56,176 bases of DNA from Agarivorans sp. Toyoura001 (GTDB lineage Bacteria; Pseudomonadota; Gammaproteobacteria; Enterobacterales; Celerinatantimonadaceae): assembly GCF_005405585.1 (NCBI RefSeq), contig NZ_BJEQ01000025.1:1-56176 (forward strand). Direction: 5' to 3'. Under the pieces are notes generated by a model that saw nothing but the letters and a program-made list of their open reading frames with translations, ran no database searches and was not told the DNA's origin. Both the position numbers and the translations under genes were made by a program. Of the stretch, positions 49,293-56,176 are shown in pieces (the stretch's first letter is position 1; each line of letters starts with the position of its first letter).

Positions 49293-49364
49293 GTGAGGCT
49301 GATATCCTGATAACTGCTTGATAATTTAACATTAACCATCTGCTTATCTCAACCAATGATGGAC

Positions 49365-50345
49365 TTAGCCTTGGGTATTAATTTGATGTTTCTTGATCAA
49401 ACCCCTTAGTTGATGGTAGCTGATCTCTAAGGCTTGAGCGCAAAGGGTTTGTTTATAATGGTGTTTTTCTAAGGTATCGATAATAAGTTTTTTTTCAAAC
49501 TCAGCGACTTGCTGCGTAAAACCTAAGTGCGAATGGACAACTTGGCTTTCATTGTTTGGCTCTGCAACTGGGCGCCAAGGTGAAGCAAAAGGGTCAACGT
49601 TAATCGCCTCTACTTGCCCCTTAGCATTGCTATTTTCAACTACGGCGCGCTCTATTACATTTTTTAACTCGCGAATATTACCTGGCCATGAGTAGGCTTC
49701 GAGTTGTTGTTTAACCTGTGTAGTGAAACTAACTCGATTGTTTAAGTTAAGCTCGTGGGCAATTTTTTGAGCGAAGTGTTCGGCTAACAAACAAATGTCT
49801 TCGGCTCTATGACGCAGTGGCGGCAGGGTAATCACCGCAAAAGATAAACGGTCTAACAGGTCGGCTCTAAACTTACCTTGGGTGACCAAACTGGGAAGGT
49901 CTTGGTTAGTTGCACAGATTAAGCGTACATCAACATCTATGGTTTTATTACTTCCAAGACGTTCGATTTGATTGTATTCAATGGTGCGTAATAATTTTTC
50001 TTGCACCTCAGAGGGCATGTTGGCGAGCTCATCTAAAAACAAGCTCCCTTTATCTGCTTGCTCAAAACGCCCGATACGTTGCTGAGCGGCACCGGTAAAT
50101 GCACCAGCTTGATGACCAAATAGTTCAGACTCAATCAAATTGGGATTTAAACTAGCGCAGTTTAGGCTTAGGTAGTGCTTGTCCCAGCGCTCAGACAAAT
50201 AGTGTAAACGCGCTGCAATTAGCTCCTTACCGGTCCCACGTTCGCCAATGACTAACACTGGGCGGTTAAGTGGGGCAAGCAAAGACACCTTATCAAGTAC
50301 TTCTAAAAAGCTGGGAGCATTACCTAGTAAACTTGGGCTTTTCAT
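49365..50345 (-). CDS. pspF: Sigma-54 activator PspF
   Basis: Activator of the phage-shock operon; PspA inhibits it in unstressed cells. The 326-residue protein has only the AAA+ domain and a C-terminal Fis-type helix-turn-helix, with no receiver domain, as in E. coli PspF (325). Walker A GERGTGKELIAARLH is near 34-48, and GAFTGA (the sigma-54 contact loop) is intact in GHQAGAFTGAAQQ. It is divergent from pspA and lies upstream of sapA on the same strand. Confidence 0.97.
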   Translation of the reverse strand: MKSPSLLGNAPSFLEVLDKVSLLAPLNRPVLVIGERGTGKELIAARLHYLSERWDKHYLSLNCASLNPNLIESELFGHQAGAFTGAAQQRIGRFEQADKGSLFLDELANMPSEVQEKLLRTIEYNQIERLGSNKTIDVDVRLICATNQDLPSLVTQGKFRADLLDRLSFAVITLPPLRHRAEDICLLAEHFAQKIAHELNLNNRVSFTTQVKQQLEAYSWPGNIRELKNVIERAVVENSNAKGQVEAINVDPFASPWRPVAEPNNESQVVHSHLGFTQQVAEFEKKLIIDTLEKHHYKQTLCAQALEISYHQLRGLIKKHQINTQG

Positions 50346-50444
50346 TGGCTATATAGACTAACTATTGGTTAATTTAACTATAACTTCGGCTGGGGAATTT
50401 GTCACTTTTCATCTAAACATATAGATATCATAAGCTTACATAGT

Positions 50445-50460
50445 TGGCACAAGAGTTGTT
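50445..50460 (+). promoter_or_regulatory. Sigma-54 promoter of pspABC
   Basis: TGGCAC-N5-TTGTT matches the sigma-54 -24/-12 consensus TGGCAC-N5-TTGCW with exact spacing; the -12 GC is GT here. It lies 76-91 bases before the pspA start. PspF, encoded divergently, is the expected activator. Confidence 0.85.
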
Positions 50461-50535
50461 ATAGCTAGTTAGTCAATCTATAACACTTAGCCGTAATGAT
50501 TAACGGTTTAACTTTTAGTCGTAAGGGGAAATACC

Positions 50536-51201
50536 ATGGGAATGTTCACTCGTTTAGCTGACATCATTAACGCTAACATCAGTGCCATGTTAGACAAGGC
50601 GGAAGACCCACAAAAAATGTTGCGCTTAATCATTCAAGAAATGGAAGATACTTTAGTTGAGGTGCGCGCCAGCACGGCCAAAGTACTTGCCGATAAAAAG
50701 CAGCTGATTCGCAAAATCCAAATCTTAGAGCAGCAAGCTGATGATTGGCAGGGGAAAGCTGAGTTAGCTCTTAGTCGTGAGCGTGAAGATTTAGCGCGTT
50801 TAGCCTTAGTAGAGAAAAAGCACATTCAGGAGTCTATTAAGATCCAGCACCACGAGCTCAGCTTAGTAGACGATAGCTTGCTACAGTTACAACAAGAGAT
50901 AGAACAGCTTGAGTTAAAACTTACCGAATCTCGAAATCGTCAAGCTGGTTTACTCGCAAGACAAACCACGGCTAAAAACCGTCATGCAGTAAGACAGCAA
51001 CTTGATAACGAACGCGTTTTAAAAACCCGTGAAAAATTTGAGCAATTTCAAGCTAAGATTGATCAACTAGAAGCAAAAGCAGAAGTATTGGGTAACGATG
51101 GTAATAACCCAGACTTAAATAAACAGTTTGCTGAGTTGAGCGCTGATGCTGAAATCGCAGAAGAACTGAGTAAATTAAAAGCTAAGTTAGAGCAACAATA
51201 G
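50536..51201 (+). CDS. pspA: Phage shock protein A
   Basis: A 221-residue ESCRT-III-related coiled-coil protein that binds stressed inner membrane and inhibits PspF. MGMFTRLADIINANISAMLD is the amphipathic membrane-binding start, and EDPQKMLRLIIQEMEDTLVEVR is the conserved first coil. The length matches E. coli (222). pspB follows after 8 bases. Confidence 0.98.
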   Translation: MGMFTRLADIINANISAMLDKAEDPQKMLRLIIQEMEDTLVEVRASTAKVLADKKQLIRKIQILEQQADDWQGKAELALSREREDLARLALVEKKHIQESIKIQHHELSLVDDSLLQLQQEIEQLELKLTESRNRQAGLLARQTTAKNRHAVRQQLDNERVLKTREKFEQFQAKIDQLEAKAEVLGNDGNNPDLNKQFAELSADAEIAEELSKLKAKLEQQ

Positions 51202-51209
51202 GAGAGCAT

Positions 51210-51434
51210 ATGCTTACTGTATTGGTAACCCCGTTAATATTGTTTATGGCGATTGTGGCTCCTTTGTGGCTGATTCTGCACTACAAAAGCAAGCGACAAG
51301 TTGAACACGGCATTAGTGAGCAAGAGCGAGAGCAATTAAACGCCATCGCTACACGCGCCAAAGATATGTCTGCTCGGATTCGTGCTTTAGAGAGCATTTT
51401 GGATGAAAGTGTACCGCATTGGAGGGATCGCTAA
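51210..51434 (+). CDS. pspB: Phage shock protein B
   Basis: A 74-residue inner-membrane protein with one membrane segment (about 5-25) and a short coiled tail (LNAIATRAKDMSARIRALES). PspB with PspC senses envelope stress and relieves PspA inhibition of PspF. The stop overlaps the pspC start as TAATG. Confidence 0.95.
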   Translation: MLTVLVTPLILFMAIVAPLWLILHYKSKRQVEHGISEQEREQLNAIATRAKDMSARIRALESILDESVPHWRDR

Positions 51435-51808
51435 TGTTTGATAAACCTTTATATCGCGATCCTCGTAAAGGAAAAATAGCGGGGGTATGTGCCGGATTAG
51501 CGCATAGCCTTGGCGCAGAAACGTGGTTAATTCGCATTATTGCGGTTACCGTTGCCATTACTAACTTAGGTTTGTTTCTGATTATCTATGGTGCCGCTTG
51601 GCTGTTTATGGACAAGCGACCTAGTAACCAAGAAAGTGACGAATCAGTGACAATTAAATCAAAAGTGTGGCAACGAGGGGAAACGCCAAGCCAAGCTATA
51701 AATGAACTTGAGCATCAATTTGATGGCTTTGAGCAACGTTTACGCAAAGTTGAGAAGGTGGTTACCGCGCGTGATTTTGAACTTCATAGTCAGTTCAAAA
51801 ACTTATAA
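51434..51808 (+). CDS. pspC: Phage shock protein C
   Basis: A 124-residue PspC-domain protein. KIAGVCAGLAHSLG begins the domain and LFLIIYGAAWLFMD ends its membrane segment; a C-terminal coiled tail follows. The ATG at 51434 has GGAGGG just upstream and overlaps pspB by one base; a start at 51419 would add five residues inside pspB and is less likely. Confidence 0.95.
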   Translation: MFDKPLYRDPRKGKIAGVCAGLAHSLGAETWLIRIIAVTVAITNLGLFLIIYGAAWLFMDKRPSNQESDESVTIKSKVWQRGETPSQAINELEHQFDGFEQRLRKVEKVVTARDFELHSQFKNL

Positions 51809-51840
51809 GTTAAACGTGAAATAAATTTGTTCAGTTCAAA

Positions 51841-51887
51841 ATAACTCAAGTGAATGTTAAATGACGCTTGGGTTATGTTGGCTTTTT
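51841..51887 (+). terminator. Possible terminator after pspC
   Basis: ATAACTCAAG (51841-51850) and CTTGGGTTAT (51867-51876) pair with one mismatch around a 16-base loop, and a TTTTTT run comes six bases after. The large loop makes it weaker than the others in the window. Confidence 0.45.
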
Positions 51888-52058
51888 TGGTTAGACTAAA
51901 GAAGCTTCGATAGATTTCGAGCTGTAATAAGTTGCTCAATAGGAGAGTTTTTTGCGTTTAGTATGGATTGTAGGAGAGGGCGGTATGTGGTGCAGCTGTG
52001 AGTTTTTGCAGGCACTCCAGTTACTGTCTCGGTCGCTAAAACTAAAAGCAGGCGCGTT

Positions 52059-53531
52059 ATGCGCATAGAGCTAAACTGTGAGCAAAACACCCAAGTTTTT
52101 AGCGCAGTATTGGCTGTACTGGTTAAACATGGCTTGGCCCTGCAAGCGATGCAAAGTGTAGATAGTGGGCATTTATTCCTCCACCTTACTGAACTTGAAC
52201 TTCCCCTTACTCAACAATTACTTAGTGAGTTTCGCTACTTAAATGGTGTATCTGATGCACGAATCGTATCGGCCTTACCCTCAGAAGTAGAGCATAAAGA
52301 AGTACAAATTCTGCTCGATAACGTGCCGTATCCGGTGGTGCTTATCGACAAACTTGGTCAAATTCGTCAATTCAATCAAGCCTTTGAGCAATCTTGTGGA
52401 GATACCCAACAGCCTTTATCTAATAGCGATATTAGTAAGTTTTTGCGCGGCTTTAGTGTACAGCGCTGGTTTGGCAGTGGATCAGGCAAACGCGAATTAG
52501 TAGAGATCCAGCTTAGCGGTCGAGTGTATATGGCTGACATTATCCCTCTCTCAGAAACTGCATTATTCTCACATCTGCCTGGCGCTATTATGCTGTTTAA
52601 GTCAGCGCATTGGTTAGAAGCTAGCTTTGATTTATCACAAATTGAACTAGGCATTAGCGAAGGCCGCTTAGTGGCCAGCAGTGACGAAACCAATAATGTT
52701 CTTAATAGTTTAAAACGTTTAGTTGACCACCCTATGCCCACCTTATTGTTTGGTGAAGCAGGCGTTGGTAAACGCTTTTTAGCGCGTCTACTCAATGAGC
52801 TTTCCATGGGCAGTGACGAACGTTTTTATTCTGTTAGTTGCCATAGCCAAGAATACAGTCTCTCTGAACAGTTGGCTGAAATAGCCGCCGAGCAACCTAA
52901 TACAGTTCTGCTCACTAATATTGAACGTTTGAAAAGTAATGAGATAGAAGACGCAGTTAGTTCACTCACTGCGCCGCAGCTCGGTATAAAACACTTGTTG
53001 TTTTCAAGCCGCTATAGCCCAGAGCAATTAGCCGCGTTGTGGGGGGGCGATTATTATTATTCGATCATCAAAAACAGTATTAGTGTGCCTCCATTACGAC
53101 AACGTAAAGAAGACATTGTGCCCTTGGCGCAGTCTTGGTTAGATTTCCAATCAGCTAAGCATCAAGAAGTGTCTCCTCCATTAGGGCGCGAGGTAAAGCG
53201 TTACTTGAGTTCCTTGAGTTGGCCGGGCAATATTCCGCAGCTATACCAAGTATTACAAGACTCTTTAGAAGTAGGCAGTTTAAAGCGCTGGCAAGTGAGT
53301 GATATTAAGTATCATCATGAAAAAGTGGTGGATAACGTCAGTATAGAGAGCTTGTTGCAGCAAGACTACCACTCAGCAATGGGCGAGTTTGAGCACCTTT
53401 TACTGAGTTATCATTATCCACAGCACCCAAGCTCACGACTGCTGGCCAAAAAACTGGGTCTTTCGCATACCGCAATTGCCAATAAACTTCGTGAACATAA
53501 TATTCGTAACAAAACTGATTTAGATAACTAG
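52059..53531 (+). CDS. tyrR: TyrR-type aromatic amino acid regulator, degenerate AAA domain
   Basis: A 490-residue regulator (E. coli TyrR 513) with an N-terminal ACT-like domain, a PAS domain (about 88-190), an AAA+ domain (about 215-410) and a C-terminal helix-turn-helix (LLAKKLGLSHTAIANKLREH). Walker A is GEAGVGKRF, with Arg in place of Ser/Thr, the Walker B Asp is missing (LLTNIERL), and no GAFTGA loop is seen. Weak or absent ATP use and no sigma-54 activation fit TyrR. It follows pspC, where ycjXF usually lie between psp and tyrR. Confidence 0.85.
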   Translation: MRIELNCEQNTQVFSAVLAVLVKHGLALQAMQSVDSGHLFLHLTELELPLTQQLLSEFRYLNGVSDARIVSALPSEVEHKEVQILLDNVPYPVVLIDKLGQIRQFNQAFEQSCGDTQQPLSNSDISKFLRGFSVQRWFGSGSGKRELVEIQLSGRVYMADIIPLSETALFSHLPGAIMLFKSAHWLEASFDLSQIELGISEGRLVASSDETNNVLNSLKRLVDHPMPTLLFGEAGVGKRFLARLLNELSMGSDERFYSVSCHSQEYSLSEQLAEIAAEQPNTVLLTNIERLKSNEIEDAVSSLTAPQLGIKHLLFSSRYSPEQLAALWGGDYYYSIIKNSISVPPLRQRKEDIVPLAQSWLDFQSAKHQEVSPPLGREVKRYLSSLSWPGNIPQLYQVLQDSLEVGSLKRWQVSDIKYHHEKVVDNVSIESLLQQDYHSAMGEFEHLLLSYHYPQHPSSRLLAKKLGLSHTAIANKLREHNIRNKTDLDN

Positions 53532-53641
53532 TTTCGCCAGAATCGCAGCTGAAAAGCTCGATCTGTGGTTTACCCTTGCGCTGGTTTTGCTATGATGCGG
53601 CAATCAAAAAAATAAACTAATGCAATGGAGACGCAAACACA

Positions 53642-54748
53642 ATGAAGAACTATAAGATCGCCTTATTGGCCGGCGACGGCATCGGTCCTGAAGTAATGAA
53701 GCAAGCGGTCAAAGTACTTAAAGCGGTTGAAGCGCGTAACCCAGAAGTAGCATTTGAACTTAACGAAGCCTTGTTTGGTGCGGTTGCCTACTTTGAAACG
53801 GGTAAATCTTTCCCTGCTGAAACCATCAAAATTTGTGATGAAGCTGATGCCATTCTTAAAGGCACTATTGGCTTAAATCATGAAGATTCAAAGAAAATCC
53901 CAGTAGACGAACAGCCAGAGCGTGGCGCTTTACTGCCGCTTCGTCGTCGTTACAATACCTACGCAAACTTCCGCCCTGTTTACCTTCCAAAAGAACTCGC
54001 TCACTTTTCACCTCTTAAACAAGAAGTGATTGGCGAAGGCATCGACATCATGATCATTCGTGAGTTAGTGGGTGGTTTGTACTTTGGCGAGAAAGAAGTG
54101 GGTAAAGACGAAAATGGTCAGCGTTACGTGCGTGAAGTGCTTGAGTATGATGAAGGCCAAATTCGCGACATTCTAAAAGTAGGTTTTGAAACTGCGCAAC
54201 GCCGTAAAAAAGTAATGCACAATATCCATAAAAGTAACGTATTGAAATCAAGCGTACTATGGAACGAAATTTTAGAAGAAGTTGCCGTAGATTATCCAGA
54301 TGTAGAAGTTAAGCACATCTTGGTAGATGCAGCAGCCACCTACCTATGTTTAAACCCAGGTATGTTTGACGTAATGGTGATGGAAAACATGTTTGGTGAC
54401 ATTTTAAGTGACCAAGGCGGCGGTATTTTAGGTTCGTTAGGCCTTATGCCTTCAGCGTGTATGGGTCCTGATAAGTCTTACTACGAGCCATCTCATGGCA
54501 GTGCTCCAGACATTGCGGGCAAAAACATTGCTAACCCTTACTCAATGATTGGCTCAGTAGCATTAATGCTAGAAATGAGCTTTGGCATGGAGCAAGAAGC
54601 TAAAAATCTTTGGCATGCAATGAAGTCGGTATTTGCCAATGGTTACGGCACGCCAGACTTGGCAAAAGGCGAAGATGCTAAACTTATCGACACTGACGCC
54701 TTTGGCGATATGGTAGTTGATGAGCTAAATAAAGCCCCTCGCGTTTAA
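53642..54748 (+). CDS. Isopropylmalate/isocitrate dehydrogenase family enzyme (LeuB-like)
   Basis: A 368-residue NAD-dependent beta-decarboxylating dehydrogenase. GDGIGPEVM near the start, RELVGGLYFG (the LeuB-type RELxGGxYFG), the Lys-containing KSNVLKSS, and FGDILSDQGGGILGSLG with SHGSAPDIAGKN are clear. The substrate-binding arginine region reads LRRRYNTYANFRP, unlike E. coli LeuB, and no leuACD genes are nearby, so it may be a LeuB paralogue with another 2-hydroxyacid substrate. A terminator separates it from metC. Confidence 0.85.
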   Translation: MKNYKIALLAGDGIGPEVMKQAVKVLKAVEARNPEVAFELNEALFGAVAYFETGKSFPAETIKICDEADAILKGTIGLNHEDSKKIPVDEQPERGALLPLRRRYNTYANFRPVYLPKELAHFSPLKQEVIGEGIDIMIIRELVGGLYFGEKEVGKDENGQRYVREVLEYDEGQIRDILKVGFETAQRRKKVMHNIHKSNVLKSSVLWNEILEEVAVDYPDVEVKHILVDAAATYLCLNPGMFDVMVMENMFGDILSDQGGGILGSLGLMPSACMGPDKSYYEPSHGSAPDIAGKNIANPYSMIGSVALMLEMSFGMEQEAKNLWHAMKSVFANGYGTPDLAKGEDAKLIDTDAFGDMVVDELNKAPRV

Positions 54749-54765
54749 TTGCCAATACCCTTAAT

Positions 54766-54791
54766 AACCAGCCTACGGGCTGGTTTTTTGT
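54766..54791 (+). terminator. Terminator after the LeuB-like gene
   Basis: A perfect 8-bp stem AACCAGCC / GGCTGGTT with a stable TACG tetraloop, followed by a T run. Confidence 0.9.
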
Positions 54792-54812
54792 TGCTGCTAC
54801 TCGGATGTCTTT

Positions 54813-55994
54813 ATGATGAAAAAATCAACCAAAATTGTCAGTGCTGGACGCGATAAAAAATGGACTCAAGGCCTTGTAAATCCGCCGGTTTCTCGCGGCT
54901 CTACGGTTGTGTTCAACAGCGTAAAAGAGATGAAACAAGCAACCGCTAAACGTCACGATAAAACCCTGTTTTATGGGCGTAGAGGCACTCAAACTCATTT
55001 TGCTTTTCAAGAAGCAATGGTAGAGATTGAAGGTGGAGAAGGTTGTGCGCTTTACCCTTGTGGAACGGCTGCGATAAGTGGTGCATTGTTGTCGTTTTTA
55101 CAACACGGCGACCACCTGCTGATGGTGGATACTGCTTATGAACCTACACGAGATTTATGCGAGAAGTTGCTAACTCGCTACGGTATTGAAACCACCTATT
55201 ACGATCCCTTGATTGGTGCTGGTATTAGTGCACTTATTCAAGCCAATACCAAAGTCATCTTTCTAGAATCCCCTGGCTCTCTCACTATGGAGGTGCAAGA
55301 CTCACCTGCAATAGTGGCAGCAGCACGCGCCGCAGAGCAAAATATTGTGGTGATGCTTGATAATACGTGGGCATCACCACTTAACTTTAGTCCTTTTGAT
55401 TTTGATATTGATATCTCTATTCAAGCGGCTACTAAATACATAGTGGGCCATTCTGATGTAATGCTAGGTACAGCCGTTGCTAATAAGCGCTGTTGGGACC
55501 AACTTAGAGAGAACTCTTATTTATTAGGGCAGTGCACCTCGCCTGATGATGTTTATTTGGCCATGCGCGGCATGCGCACCTTAGGTGTTCGTTTAGCTCA
55601 GCATGAGAAAAATGCTTTAGAAGTAGCCAATTGGCTGGCTACCCGTGAGGATGTTGATCATGTTCGCCATCCGGCATTAGCAAGCTGCCCGGGGAACGAG
55701 TTTTTCAAGCGTGATTTTCAGGGTGCTTGTGGTTTGTTTTCTTTTGTTATGAAAGGAGGCAATCAAGCAGCCTTAACGGCATTACTTGATGGAATGGAAC
55801 ACTTTAAGATGGGCTATTCTTGGGGTGGATATGAAAGCTTAATAATGGGAGTTAATGGCGTTGATAAGCTTCGCACTGCCACTCAGTGGCATGCGAGTGG
55901 CACCTTAATCCGTGTTCATATTGGTCTAGAAGACACCGCTGATCTTATCGCCGATTTAGAGGCTGGCTTAGCGAGATTTAATGCTCAGCTGTAA
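54813..55994 (+). CDS. metC: Cystathionine beta-lyase MetC
   Basis: PLP enzyme that splits cystathionine to homocysteine, pyruvate and ammonia in methionine synthesis. The 393-residue length fits (E. coli 395). The PLP lysine is in AATKYIVGHSD, with PCGTAAISGALLS, DNTWASPLNFSP and SWGGYESLIM also typical. MetC rather than MetB is favoured by the WGGYESL motif and the long N-terminus. A MetJ-like AGACGTCT box was not clearly found. Confidence 0.94.
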   Translation: MMKKSTKIVSAGRDKKWTQGLVNPPVSRGSTVVFNSVKEMKQATAKRHDKTLFYGRRGTQTHFAFQEAMVEIEGGEGCALYPCGTAAISGALLSFLQHGDHLLMVDTAYEPTRDLCEKLLTRYGIETTYYDPLIGAGISALIQANTKVIFLESPGSLTMEVQDSPAIVAAARAAEQNIVVMLDNTWASPLNFSPFDFDIDISIQAATKYIVGHSDVMLGTAVANKRCWDQLRENSYLLGQCTSPDDVYLAMRGMRTLGVRLAQHEKNALEVANWLATREDVDHVRHPALASCPGNEFFKRDFQGACGLFSFVMKGGNQAALTALLDGMEHFKMGYSWGGYESLIMGVNGVDKLRTATQWHASGTLIRVHIGLEDTADLIADLEAGLARFNAQL

Positions 55995-56010
55995 ATCGAA
56001 TGATTGTGAT

Positions 56011-56040
56011 AAAAAGCCACCCTCCTAGGGTGGCTTTTTT
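56011..56040 (+). terminator. Terminator after metC
   Basis: A 13-bp stem AAAAAGCCACCCT / AGGGTGGCTTTTT with a CCT loop and a T run. It ends 10 bases before the IS left end. Confidence 0.93.
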
Positions 56041-56049
56041 ATTTGTAGT

Positions 56050-56176
56050 TGTCCCGTCCGGAAATAGGTTGACATAAAGAGGACGTCTTTATGACAACAC
56101 CCATTAACTCAAGCCGTAAGCGCACACAACGAGATTACACCTTAGCCTTTAAATTAGGTGTTGTAGCGCGCATCGA
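56050..56176 (+). mobile_element. IS3-family element, left end (truncated by window edge)
   Basis: Begins with TG and a 24-base terminal repeat (56050-56073) that matches the inverted right end at 101-124 at 21 of 24 positions. A ribosome site (AAAGAGGACG) and an OrfA start follow. Exactly 127 bases of the element are inside the window. Orientation is the same as the copy at the left edge. Confidence 0.88.
56091..56176 (+). CDS. IS3-family transposase OrfA, N-terminal fragment
   Basis: The ATG at 56091 gives MTTPINSSRKRTQRDYTLAF and on to the window edge (28 residues). RDYTLAFKLGVV is the usual start of the IS3-type OrfA helix-turn-helix. The gene is cut by the window end. Confidence 0.82.
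   Translation, partial: MTTPINSSRKRTQRDYTLAFKLGVVARI

Noticed and set aside
1-56176. A 56-kb composite transposon bounded by the two IS ends
   Set aside because: The interior is core genome with essential genes such as accD, fabB and aspS; contig ends at a repeat explain the pattern better.
1-56176. CRISPR arrays, tRNA or rRNA genes
   Set aside because: No regularly spaced direct repeats and no cloverleaf or rRNA signatures were noticed on either strand; I could not run a covariance search.

Overview
The window reads as core chromosome of a marine gammaproteobacterium, most like Alteromonadales/Vibrio relatives; an Agarivorans-like genome is my best guess, but this is not proven. The evidence is gene content and order: mnmC<>fabB-pdxB-usg-fimV-truA-accD-folC-dedD-cvpA-purF, aspS, yebC-ruvC, lon-hupB-ppiD, sapABCDF, pspF<>pspABC-tyrR. 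Moderate GC and several c-di-GMP and chemotaxis genes fit as well. No rRNA, tRNA, CRISPR array or prophage was seen. Both ends lie inside copies of one IS3-type element in the same orientation: its right end at 1-124 and its left end at 56050-56176. The window therefore looks like one whole short-read contig cut at repeats.

Layout. 137-2147: a REC-CheC/CheX-like response regulator followed by a PAS-GGDEF diguanylate cyclase. 2436-17040: a DUF922-like secreted protein, mnmC, then the long forward run from fabB to purF (fatty acid, pyridoxal, polar organiser, pseudouridine, malonyl-CoA, folate, SPOR, colicin V/purine genes). 17117-20315: a reverse three-gene module of lipoprotein retropepsin, inactive transglutaminase-7TM protein and RimK-like ATP-grasp ligase, probably for peptide modification at the envelope. 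20388-28255: cmoB and cmoA, separated by an unknown secreted protein, a chemoreceptor, chrA, an unknown lipoprotein and a HIT protein. 28505-36193: aspS and yebC-ruvC, with a reverse three-gene module between them (periplasmic PBP-like protein, outer-membrane barrel, GGDEF-EAL protein). 36319-41585: lon-hupB-ppiD and a small membrane-anchored protein. 41634-53531: fabV, an orphan exosortase-system acyltransferase, sapFDCBA, pspF, pspABC and tyrR. 53642-55994: an isopropylmalate-dehydrogenase-family enzyme and metC.

Regulation visible in the sequence: a near-perfect FabR-type palindrome before fabB, a sigma-32-like promoter before lon, a sigma-54 -24/-12 promoter before pspA facing pspF, and many rho-independent terminators. 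Several intergenic hairpins have no obvious role (usg-fimV, aspS leader, lon-hupB).

No single locus is plainly a new system. The best candidates for undescribed biology are the orphan exosortase-associated acyltransferase, the retropepsin/7TM/ATP-grasp module, the PBP/porin/GGDEF-EAL module, the REC-CheC/PAS-GGDEF pair and the unknown 488-residue lipoprotein.
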